Assembly: GCF_002926165.1 (NCBI RefSeq)
Contig: NZ_MAGP01000130.1
Span: 1-48,254, forward strand
Source of the DNA: Micromonospora chalcea
GTDB lineage: Bacteria; Actinomycetota; Actinomycetes; Mycobacteriales; Micromonosporaceae
Length of the DNA: 48,254 nt
Direction of reading: 5' to 3'
The notes beneath the pieces were generated by a model. That model did no database searches, was not told the origin of the DNA, and saw nothing but the letters and a program-made list of their open reading frames with translations. A program made the position numbers and the translations under genes. Position 1 is the first letter of the stretch. Every line of letters starts with the position of its first letter. Below are positions 16,542 to 22,703 of the stretch, one piece after another.

Positions 16542-17750
16542 ATGGCCGACATCGTGCTGGACAAGGTGAGCAAGCGGTTCCCGGACGGGACCACCGCCGT
16601 ACAGGACGTCGACCTGGAGATCGCCGACGGCGAGTTCGTGATCCTGGTCGGTCCGTCCGGCTGCGGGAAGTCCACCACGCTCAACATGATCGCCGGGCTG
16701 GAGGACATCAGCTCCGGTGAGCTGCGCATCGGCGGCGAGCGGGTCAACGACAAGGCGCCCCGCGACCGCGACATCGCCATGGTCTTCCAGTCGTACGCGC
16801 TCTACCCGAACATGACCGTTCGGGAGAACATGGCGTTCCCGCTGCGGCTGGCGAAGCTGGACAAGGAGACCATCAACCAGAAGGTCGACGAGGCGGCGAA
16901 GGTGCTGGAGCTGACCGCGCTGCTGGACCGCAAGCCGGCCAACCTCTCCGGCGGCCAGCGGCAGCGGGTGGCGATGGGCCGGGCGATCGTCCGCCAGCCC
17001 AAGGCGTTCCTGATGGACGAGCCGCTGTCGAACCTGGACGCCAAGCTGCGGGTGCAGATGCGCACCGTGGTGTCGCGGCTGCAGAAGCAACTCGGCACCA
17101 CCACCGTCTACGTCACCCACGACCAGACCGAGGCGATGACGCTCGGCGACCGGGTGGTCATCATGCGCGGCGGCGCGGTGCAGCAGGTCGGCCCGCCGCA
17201 GGAGCTGTACGACCACCCGCGCAACCTCTTCGTCGCCGGGTTCATCGGCTCGCCTTCGATGAACTTCGTGCACGCCGCGGTGGAGGACGGGAAGCTGCGG
17301 ACCGCGCTCGGAGACGTGCCGATCGGCGAGCGGGTCCGCCGCGAGCTGGAGGCCGGTGACGCGCCCCGCGAGCTGATCCTCGGCATCCGGCCGGAGCACT
17401 TCGAGGACGCCGCGTTGATCGACGACGAGACCCGCCGCCGGGGCATGGAGTTCGAGGCGCCGGTGGACATCGTCGAGTCGATGGGTTCGGACAAGTACGT
17501 CTACTTCACCGTCGAGGGGGAGCGGGCGACCGCCGCCGAACTGGAGGAGCTGGCCGCCGACGCGGGCGCGGCGGACTTCGCGGGCGGCGGCTCGAACCTG
17601 GTCACCCGCCTGTCGGCGGAGTCCCCGGTACGCGAGGGCGAGTCGCGCCGGGTGTGGTTCAACCTGGAGAAGATCCACCTGTTCGACCCGGGCAGCGGCC
17701 GTAACCTGACGCTGCACGAGGGCCGTTCGGCCGGCGCTCTGGCCGACTGA
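16542..17750 (+). CDS. sugC: Sugar ABC importer ATPase (SugC/UgpC/MsmK type)
   Basis: 402 residues. Walker A GPSGCGKST (about 37-45), Q-loop in VFQSYALYPNMTV, signature LSGGQRQRVAMGRAIVRQP, Walker B FLMDEPLSNLDAKLR and H-loop VTHDQTEAMTL are all intact. The C-terminal ~150 residues form the OB-fold regulatory domain of the MalK/UgpC class (ILGIRPEHFED, then VDIVESMGSDKYVYF). Such ATPases energise carbohydrate uptake. The start ATG 16542 follows AGGTGG. It is the last gene of the four-gene operon and is followed at once by a strong terminator. Because SugC-type ATPases can serve several importers, sharing with other systems is possible. Confidence 0.92.
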   Translation: MADIVLDKVSKRFPDGTTAVQDVDLEIADGEFVILVGPSGCGKSTTLNMIAGLEDISSGELRIGGERVNDKAPRDRDIAMVFQSYALYPNMTVRENMAFPLRLAKLDKETINQKVDEAAKVLELTALLDRKPANLSGGQRQRVAMGRAIVRQPKAFLMDEPLSNLDAKLRVQMRTVVSRLQKQLGTTTVYVTHDQTEAMTLGDRVVIMRGGAVQQVGPPQELYDHPRNLFVAGFIGSPSMNFVHAAVEDGKLRTALGDVPIGERVRRELEAGDAPRELILGIRPEHFEDAALIDDETRRRGMEFEAPVDIVESMGSDKYVYFTVEGERATAAELEELAADAGAADFAGGGSNLVTRLSAESPVREGESRRVWFNLEKIHLFDPGSGRNLTLHEGRSAGALAD

Positions 17751-17761
17751 CCCCGGACGCG

Positions 17762-17798
17762 CGAAGGGCCGGTGGCACGCGGTGCCGCCGGCCCTTCG
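17762..17798 (+). terminator. Terminator of the lpqY-sugABC operon
   Basis: Hairpin with 17-bp arms (17762-17778 and 17782-17798), one G-U pair and a 3-nt loop, starting 11 nt after the sugC stop. The right arm is followed by a short GGCCTTG stretch rather than a T-run, common in high-GC actinobacterial terminators. Confidence 0.8.
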
Positions 17799-17847
17799 GC
17801 CTTGTCCGGCCAGCTCACCCTCCCTCCGTAGTCGGCCATCGGCGTGA

Positions 17848-17898
17848 GTGGAACGCCACGGGTGTCTCGGCGCGGTTTTGACACCCATGGCGTTCCAC
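17848..17898. repeat. 19-bp near-perfect inverted repeat with 13-nt loop
   Basis: Arms 17848-17866 and 17880-17898 are reverse complements at 18 of 19 positions; the loop ends in a TTTT tract. It lies between convergent genes, ~50 bp beyond the operon terminator and 100 bp from the next stop. It could be the terminator for the opposite gene, or a copy of a dispersed palindromic repeat. No second copy was seen in this window. Confidence 0.65.
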
Positions 17899-17998
17899 GG
17901 AGCACGGGCGCGGCGACCCGATGCGCCGATGGCTGCAGAGCAAAGGGGATGCTCGGCAGCAGAGGAGAATGAGGTAAGGCAACGGCGGGAGCCGTCGC

Positions 17999-19102
17999 TC
18001 ACCAGGAGTGACGCAGCTCCAGGCCGAGGAAGCGGGCGTAACCCGTCAGCGCGGCGTCCACCCGGGCGCGCAGCGCGGCGTCGAACGGCACGAGCTGGTG
18101 CGCTGTCACTGTCACCGCCCGCGCGCCGATCGTCCGCGTCCAGGTGCCGACCACGCGCCCGCCGCGCACCACGGTCGACCGGAACATCCCGTTGTTGCCG
18201 GGGACCACCGCTGCGGCATGCGCCGGGTCGAGCATCAGCGACCGGTCCTTGAAGCCGAGCAGGTATTCGTCGAAGCCGGGCAGCGTGTGCACGTCGTCGA
18301 CGGGCGCGCGGGGCGTGTCGAGCAGCGCGGCGTCGACGACCGCCGGCTCGCCGTCGACCTCGACCGGGGCGAGCGCGTCACCGGCCAGCGTGATCGCCCG
18401 GGTCGCGTCGGTGACGGTGAGGCCGGTCCACCGGGCCAGCTCGTGCCGGGTCACCGGGCCGTGGCCGCGCACATAGCGGTGCGCCAGCAACGACAGCGCC
18501 TCGTCGCGCTCCGGACGGCGCGGATCGGGCGCCCAGTCGTCGAGCAGCACGAACGTCTGTTCGTTGCCGACGTGCGGGGCGATGCAGGTGACGCCGCGCT
18601 GGCTGGCGTACCAGAGCAGGTGATAGCCGCGTTGACCATCCGTGTCCAGCCCGGCGGCGCGCAGCGCGGCCAGGCACTCGGCGCGGGTGAGCCGGCCGCC
18701 GTGGGCCAGCGCCGCACCCAGCACGTCACCGGCCCGTTCACCGTCGGCGACCGTCAGCCCGAGCTGCCGCCACCGCGCGGCGATGCCGGCCAGCGTCCGC
18801 ACCCCGGTCAGGTCCAGCAGCCACCGCGCGTCCCGCGCCGGCACCAGGTGCACGGTGCCGCGCATCGGCCAGGTGCGCAGGGCCTCGCGCCGCTCCAGCG
18901 CCGCGCGGACGTCGTTCTGGGTGGCGCCGGGAAGGCGTACGCCGAGCGACCACAACCCGCTCGCGGCGTCCTGGGCCTGCATGGCGCCGAACCACTCGAC
19001 CACGTCGGCGACGCCCTCGGGACGGGCCGTCGGGTGCGGGCGCAGCAGCAGGCCGGTCATCCGTAGCGCGAGCGCCTCGGCGCGGCTGAGGCGAACGGTC
19101 AC
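17999..19102 (-). CDS. Winged-helix DNA-binding protein, AlkZ-like DNA glycosylase family
   Basis: 367 residues from ATG 19102. The N-terminal VRLSRAEALALRMTGLLL, WFGAMQAQDAASGLWSLGVR and WPMRGTVHLVPARDARWLL are typical of the HTH_42/AlkZ family of tandem winged-helix proteins. The Q-A-Q at residues 42-44 matches the Q-x-Q catalytic motif known from AlkZ, a glycosylase that unhooks interstrand crosslinks or excises bulky alkylated bases. Later FDEYLLGFKDRSLML and NNGMFRSTVVRGGRVVGTW belong to the C-terminal part. A role in self-protection or repair of alkylated DNA is inferred; many homologues are uncharacterised. No biosynthetic cluster is next to it, so it is probably a housekeeping paralogue. 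Confidence 0.82.
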   Translation of the reverse strand: MTVRLSRAEALALRMTGLLLRPHPTARPEGVADVVEWFGAMQAQDAASGLWSLGVRLPGATQNDVRAALERREALRTWPMRGTVHLVPARDARWLLDLTGVRTLAGIAARWRQLGLTVADGERAGDVLGAALAHGGRLTRAECLAALRAAGLDTDGQRGYHLLWYASQRGVTCIAPHVGNEQTFVLLDDWAPDPRRPERDEALSLLAHRYVRGHGPVTRHELARWTGLTVTDATRAITLAGDALAPVEVDGEPAVVDAALLDTPRAPVDDVHTLPGFDEYLLGFKDRSLMLDPAHAAAVVPGNNGMFRSTVVRGGRVVGTWTRTIGARAVTVTAHQLVPFDAALRARVDAALTGYARFLGLELRHSW

Positions 19103-19191
19103 GGGCGTCAGCGTAGGCCCGGGGTCCGACAGCCCCTGATCGCGCTGCGCCGGCCGCGCTGCCGACGAAGCGCGATCCCCCGTTCAGGTTC

Positions 19192-19225
19192 CCGGCGCGG
19201 GGGCAGCCGACTTGGCTGGCGCCGG
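19192..19225 (-). terminator. Bulged hairpin downstream of GNAT gene
   Basis: CCGGCGC (19192-19198) pairs with GCGCCGG (19219-19225), and inside it CAGCC (19204-19208) with GGCTG (19214-19218), leaving a 5-G bulge on one side and a 5-nt loop. It lies about 75 nt past the GNAT stop on the minus strand. Confidence 0.4.
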
Positions 19226-19299
19226 TCCGACCAGGATCCTCGCTGAGCTGGGCCGGGAAAGCGTTTTCGCGCGGAACTTGCGCAAATCTTGAGCCTCGG

Positions 19300-19791
19300 T
19301 CAGTCGAGCCGCCGGTGCATGACGAGCAGGTCGACGTACCCCCGGGTGGGGTGCCGGAAGCCCTCCGGCACCCGGCCGATCACCGCGAAGCCCAGCGACC
19401 GCCACAGCGCGACCGCCCGGGTGTTGGTGGCCACCACCGCGTTGAACTGCATGGCCCGGTAGCCGTCGGCCCGGGCCGCGGCGAGCACGTGCCCGGCCAG
19501 TGCCCGCCCGACGCCGTGCCCGGCGGCGGCCGGGGCGACCATGAACGAGGCGTTCGCCACGTGGTCGCCGGGGCCGCCCTGGTTGGGCGCGAGCTTCGCC
19601 GAGCCGAGCACCGCGCCGTCCGGCGCCACCGCGACCACCGTCCGCGCCGGTGGGCCCGGCATCCAGAGCCGCCGGGCCTGCTCCTGCGTGACGTCCGGGG
19701 GCCAGGTGTACGTCTCGCCGGCCGCGACGATCTCGCGCAGGAACGGCCAGATCAGTGGCCAGTCGGCGGGGGTGGCGGTGCGGATCTCCAC
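19300..19791 (-). CDS. GNAT-family N-acetyltransferase
   Basis: About 163 residues. VEIRTATPADWPLIWPFLREIVAAGETYTW is the usual GNAT N-terminus; NASFMVAPAAAGHGVGRALAGHVL holds the acetyl-CoA pyrophosphate-binding loop (GHGVGRAL), and FNAVVATNTRAVALWRSLGFAVIGRVPEGF is the conserved C-terminal half with the N-x-x-A-x-x-L-x-x-x-x-GF signature. It transfers acetyl from acetyl-CoA to an amine; the acceptor cannot be told. Start chosen at GTG 19791, where the family homology begins; no ribosome-binding site is visible, so a leaderless mRNA is possible. The longer frame to 19893 would overlap the divergent wrbA start. Confidence 0.85.
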   Translation of the reverse strand: MEIRTATPADWPLIWPFLREIVAAGETYTWPPDVTQEQARRLWMPGPPARTVVAVAPDGAVLGSAKLAPNQGGPGDHVANASFMVAPAAAGHGVGRALAGHVLAAARADGYRAMQFNAVVATNTRAVALWRSLGFAVIGRVPEGFRHPTRGYVDLLVMHRRLD

Positions 19792-19876
19792 CTGGCGAGC
19801 ATGCCACGCCCGCCGTTTGACGCGACAAGTAACGGGTAGTCGCGGGAGTTGACCCCAAACGAGGAGGGATCGTCTG

Positions 19877-20494
19877 ATGGATGGCCAGGTCAAGGTCGCG
19901 GTGATCTACTACAGCGCGACCGGCATCACCTACCAGATGGCGCAGTCGGCAGTCGAGGCGGCGGAGGAAGCCGGTGCCGAGGTGCGCCTGCGCAAGGTGC
20001 GTGAGCTGGCGCCCGACGAGGCGATCCGCTCCAACTCGGGCTGGCAGGCGCACCGGCTGGAGACCCAGGACGTGATGGAGGCCCAGCCGGACGACCTCTC
20101 CTGGGCCGACGTGGTGATCATGGGTTCGCCCACCCGGTACGGCATGGTCGCCGCACAGCTCAAGCAGTTCATCGACACCACCGGCCCGCTCTGGGCGGCC
20201 GGCGCGCTCGCCGACAAGGTGTACAGCGGCTTCACCTCGACCGCCACCTCGCACGGCGGCCAGGAGGCGACGCTGCTGTCGCTGTACACGATCTTCTACC
20301 ACTGGGGCGGGATCGTGGTGACCCCCGGCTACACCGACCCGAGCCAGTTCGTCGCCGGCAACCCGTACGGCGCCTCGCACACCAGCAACAACGGCGAGGT
20401 GGCCCCGGACCACGTGGCCCTGACCGCCACCGCGCTGACCGCCAAGCGGGCCACGCTCATGGGCGCCGCGCTGAAGCGGGGCATGGCCGGCTGA
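19877..20494 (+). CDS. wrbA: NAD(P)H:quinone oxidoreductase, type IV (WrbA)
   Basis: 205 residues with the flavodoxin-like fold. KVAVIYYSATGITYQMAQ is the FMN phosphate-binding loop, VVIMGSPTRYGMVAAQLKQFID is the family signature, and STATSHGGQEATLLSLYTIFYHWGGIVV completes the flavin site. WrbA proteins reduce quinones by two electrons using NAD(P)H and FMN, limiting radical formation. The start ATG 19877 has GAGGAGGGA upstream at good spacing. The gene stands alone, divergent from the GNAT gene and convergent with the anthranilate synthase, with a strong hairpin after its stop. Length and motifs agree with the family, so confidence is high. Confidence 0.95.
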   Translation: MDGQVKVAVIYYSATGITYQMAQSAVEAAEEAGAEVRLRKVRELAPDEAIRSNSGWQAHRLETQDVMEAQPDDLSWADVVIMGSPTRYGMVAAQLKQFIDTTGPLWAAGALADKVYSGFTSTATSHGGQEATLLSLYTIFYHWGGIVVTPGYTDPSQFVAGNPYGASHTSNNGEVAPDHVALTATALTAKRATLMGAALKRGMAG

Positions 20495-20503
20495 CCGGCG
20501 GAT

Positions 20504-20556
20504 GGCGACCGGTGGCCGGACGGGGGCTCTCGAACCCGTCCGGACCACCGGTCGCC
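20504..20556. terminator. Bidirectional terminator between wrbA and trpEG
   Basis: Inverted repeat with arms 20504-20524 and 20535-20556 (21 pairs with one bulged base), loop of 10 nt. It lies 9 nt after the wrbA stop and 7 nt from the stop of the convergent gene. Confidence 0.85.
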
Positions 20557-20563
20557 CCTCGCC

Positions 20564-22483
20564 CTACCCGCGATCGGCCGCTCCATGCGCGCTCAGCGCG
20601 GGCCGGTCGAGCAGATGTCCGAGCAGATCCGCCAGGACCGAGGTGCCGTCCTGGCTCAGCACCGACTCCGGGTGGAACTGCACCCCGGCGAAACCCGCCC
20701 CGCGCAGTGCGTGCACCGCGCCGTCGGCCGGGTCGCGGGACAGCTCCACCGGGCCGTACGGGCCGGTCATCCGGGCGGCGTCGGCGCGGGCGGTGAAGCT
20801 GGCGTAGAAGCCGACCCGGCGGGTCACCCCGAACACCGGCACGTCGCGCGGCAACCCCTGGTACGGCGCGTCCCGCCGGTGCAGCGGCAGACCCAGCAGC
20901 CCGGCGAGCAGCTGGTGGCCCAGGCACACCGCGAGCGTCGGCCGACCGGAGGCGAGCAGCTCAGCCAGCAGCGCCCGCAGCGCCACCATCTTCGGCGCGT
21001 CCGGGTCCCGCGGGTCGCCCGGCCCGGGGCCGACCACCACCAGGTCGTACCCGTCGAGCGGGCCCGGGTCCGGCCAGTCCCGCCGGGTCACCGCCAGCCC
21101 CAGCGCGCCGAGCTGGTGGGCGAGCATGCCGGTGAATGTGTCCTCGCCGTCGACGATCAGCGCCCGTCGGCCGGCGAGCCCGCGCAGCGCCAGCGCGCCC
21201 GGCCGGCGCTGCTCCAGCCAGAACCGGGCCAGCGGCGCGTTGCGGGCGGCCAGCGCGGCGCGTACCTCCGGGTCGTCGGCGTACCTGACGGCCGGCTCGG
21301 CGCCGGTGCCCGGCGCGTCCGGGCCGAGACCGAGCGCGGCCAGCACGCCCGCCGCCTTCGCGTGCGTCTCGGCGACCTCCCCGGCGGTCGTCGAGTGCCG
21401 CACCAGCGTGGCGCCGACCGGCACCCGCAGCGCGCCCTCGGGCGAGATCTCGGCGGTCCGGATCAGGATCGGCGCGTCCAGCGTCTGCCGGCCCTGCTCG
21501 TCGCGTCCGAGCAGCGCGAGCACGCCGGCGTAGTAGCGCCGGCCGGCGCGCTCGTGCCGGGCGATGACCCGGCAGGCGTTCTCCATCGGGCTGCCGGTCA
21601 CGGTCGGGGCGAACATGGTCTCCCGCAGCACCTCCCGCACGTCCCGGGAGCAGCGCCCGGCCAGCAGGTACTCGGTGTGCGCCAGGTGCGCCATCTCCTT
21701 CAGGTACGGCCCGACCACCTGGCCGCCGTGCTCGGCGACCACGGCCATCATCTTCAGCTCCTCGTCCAGCACCATGTACAGCTCCTCCACCTCCTTCGGA
21801 TCGTGCAGGAAGCGCAGCAGCTCAGCCCGGTCGACGGTCTCGCCCCGGTGCCGGAACGTGCCGCTGATCGGGTTCATCTCGACCAGACCGTCGGCGACGC
21901 TGACGTGCCGCTCCGGGCTGGCGCCGACCAGGATCCGGGCGCCGGTGTGCACCAGGAACGTCCAGTACGCGCCCCGCTCACGCAGCAGCAGCCGGCGCAG
22001 CGCGGCCAGGGCCGCGGCAAGTGGGTCGCCCTGCACCGTGGCGCGCATGGTGCGGTGGATGACGAAGTTCGCGCCCTCACCCCGGCCGATCTCGTCGGCG
22101 AGCACCCGGTCCACCATCGCCGCGTACTCGTCGTCGGCGATGTCGAAGCCGGCGTCGGTGGTGCGTACGGCGGCGTCGGGCAGCGCGCCGAGCAACTCGG
22201 CGAGGGGTATCCGCCGGTGCGCCTCGACGGTCAGGAACTCCAGCGGCATGCCGTCGTCCACGCACTCGAAGCCACGCTCGGTGACCTGCCGGAACGGCAC
22301 CACTGCCAGCGTGCGCGGGCCGGCGCCGTCGTCGGGCAGCGGCAGGTCGGCGAGCCGGTCGGCGGTGCGTACCGGACCGGTGAACAGGTCGACGTGGTCG
22401 GCGCCCTCGCGGCGGACGAGCGCGAACGGGCCGGGGTCGTGGCCGGCCGCGACGGCGGCGAGCGGGTCGGACGGGCGGGTCAT
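20564..22483 (-). CDS. trpEG: Fused anthranilate synthase (TrpE-TrpG single chain)
   Basis: 639 residues, start ATG 22483 with GGAGACCCG upstream. The N-terminal ~400 residues are a chorismate-binding TrpE/PhzE-like domain (MNPISGTFRHRGE, DEELKMM, FAPTVTGSPMENACRVI, YYAGVLALLGRD). The C-terminal ~200 are a class I glutamine amidotransferase (VVVGPGPGDPRDP, AVCLGHQLLAG with nucleophile Cys, FHPESVLS with His and Glu). The product makes anthranilate from chorismate and glutamine. The fused layout and MNPISGT motif also occur in phenazine PhzE (aminodeoxyisochorismate synthase), so the reaction alone is not fixed by domains. The Trp-codon leader and attenuator upstream argue strongly for tryptophan supply, as in the Streptomyces trpEG gene. 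No phenazine genes are adjacent. Confidence 0.88.
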   Translation of the reverse strand: MTRPSDPLAAVAAGHDPGPFALVRREGADHVDLFTGPVRTADRLADLPLPDDGAGPRTLAVVPFRQVTERGFECVDDGMPLEFLTVEAHRRIPLAELLGALPDAAVRTTDAGFDIADDEYAAMVDRVLADEIGRGEGANFVIHRTMRATVQGDPLAAALAALRRLLLRERGAYWTFLVHTGARILVGASPERHVSVADGLVEMNPISGTFRHRGETVDRAELLRFLHDPKEVEELYMVLDEELKMMAVVAEHGGQVVGPYLKEMAHLAHTEYLLAGRCSRDVREVLRETMFAPTVTGSPMENACRVIARHERAGRRYYAGVLALLGRDEQGRQTLDAPILIRTAEISPEGALRVPVGATLVRHSTTAGEVAETHAKAAGVLAALGLGPDAPGTGAEPAVRYADDPEVRAALAARNAPLARFWLEQRRPGALALRGLAGRRALIVDGEDTFTGMLAHQLGALGLAVTRRDWPDPGPLDGYDLVVVGPGPGDPRDPDAPKMVALRALLAELLASGRPTLAVCLGHQLLAGLLGLPLHRRDAPYQGLPRDVPVFGVTRRVGFYASFTARADAARMTGPYGPVELSRDPADGAVHALRGAGFAGVQFHPESVLSQDGTSVLADLLGHLLDRPALSAHGAADRG

Positions 22484-22535
22484 CGGGTCTCCTCGGTGGG
22501 CCGGTGACCGCCGACGTGGGCGACCCGGGATGCCG

Positions 22536-22569
22536 GGGAAGACCGGCGGCCGCCTCGTCGGGCGGCCGC
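22536..22569 (-). terminator. trp attenuator terminator hairpin
   Basis: Perfect 9-bp stem GCGGCCGCC / GGCGGCCGC with a 6-nt loop (22546-22569), followed on the transcribed minus strand by CGGTCTTCCCC. It begins about 10 nt after the leader peptide stop and about 53 nt before the trpEG start. Its first arm can alternatively pair with the CGGCGGCC segment within 22590-22601, giving an antiterminator; see trpL. Confidence 0.75.
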
Positions 22570-22578
22570 GTGGGGAAG

Positions 22579-22638
22579 CTACGCGCGGGGGTGGGCCGCC
22601 GGGTCGGCGGGCCACCAGCAGGACAGGTGCGCGGGCAT
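22579..22638 (-). CDS. trpL: trp leader peptide with tandem Trp codons
   Basis: A 19-residue reading frame, MPAHLSCWWPADPAAHPRA, with two adjacent TGG codons at positions 8-9. It resembles the leader peptide of Streptomyces trpEG (as I recall it, MFAHSTRNWWWTAHPAAH) in the M-x-A-H start, the W run and the A-x-P-A-A-H end. The RNA over the Trp codons (22605-22616) can pair with 22590-22601 (11 of 12), and 22590-22601 can instead pair with the first arm of the terminator, giving the classic 1:2, 2:3 and 3:4 alternatives. A ribosome stalled on the Trp codons when charged tRNA-Trp is scarce would free segment 2 to form the antiterminator. The ATG starts 7 nt after a -10 box, so the mRNA is probably leaderless. 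Confidence 0.85.
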   Translation of the reverse strand: MPAHLSCWWPADPAAHPRA

Positions 22639-22645
22639 GACCGTC

Positions 22646-22674
22646 ACTGTACGCGATCAGGCCGCCTCCGGTAA
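22646..22674 (-). promoter_or_regulatory. trpL-trpEG promoter
   Basis: On the minus strand TTACCG (22674-22669) and TACAGT (22651-22646) are separated by 17 bp. The -10 box ends 7 nt before the trpL ATG, so transcription should start at or next to that ATG. Its -35 region overlaps the expected -35 of the divergent FGGY kinase promoter. Confidence 0.6.
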
Positions 22675-22689
22675 GCCGGTCGCGCCGGG

Positions 22690-22695
22690 TAGGTT
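22690..22695 (+). promoter_or_regulatory. -10 box of FGGY kinase gene (leaderless)
   Basis: TAGGTT, an actinobacterial -10 sequence (TAGRRT-like), lies 8 nt before the ATG at 22704, where no ribosome-binding site exists. This spacing fits a transcript beginning at the start codon. A -35 would fall near 22667-22672, on the same DNA as the trp -35, and no good hexamer is seen there. Confidence 0.5.
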
Positions 22696-22703
22696 GATCG
22701 GCG

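Noticed and set aside
19264..19285. LacI-type operator (GTTTTC, TTGCGCAA) downstream of the GNAT gene
   Set aside because: TTGCGCAA is a common 8-bp palindrome, and its place just after a stop codon gives it no promoter to control.
20564..22483. Phenazine biosynthesis gene phzE
   Set aside because: No other phenazine genes nearby, and the Trp-codon leader with attenuator indicates tryptophan biosynthesis.
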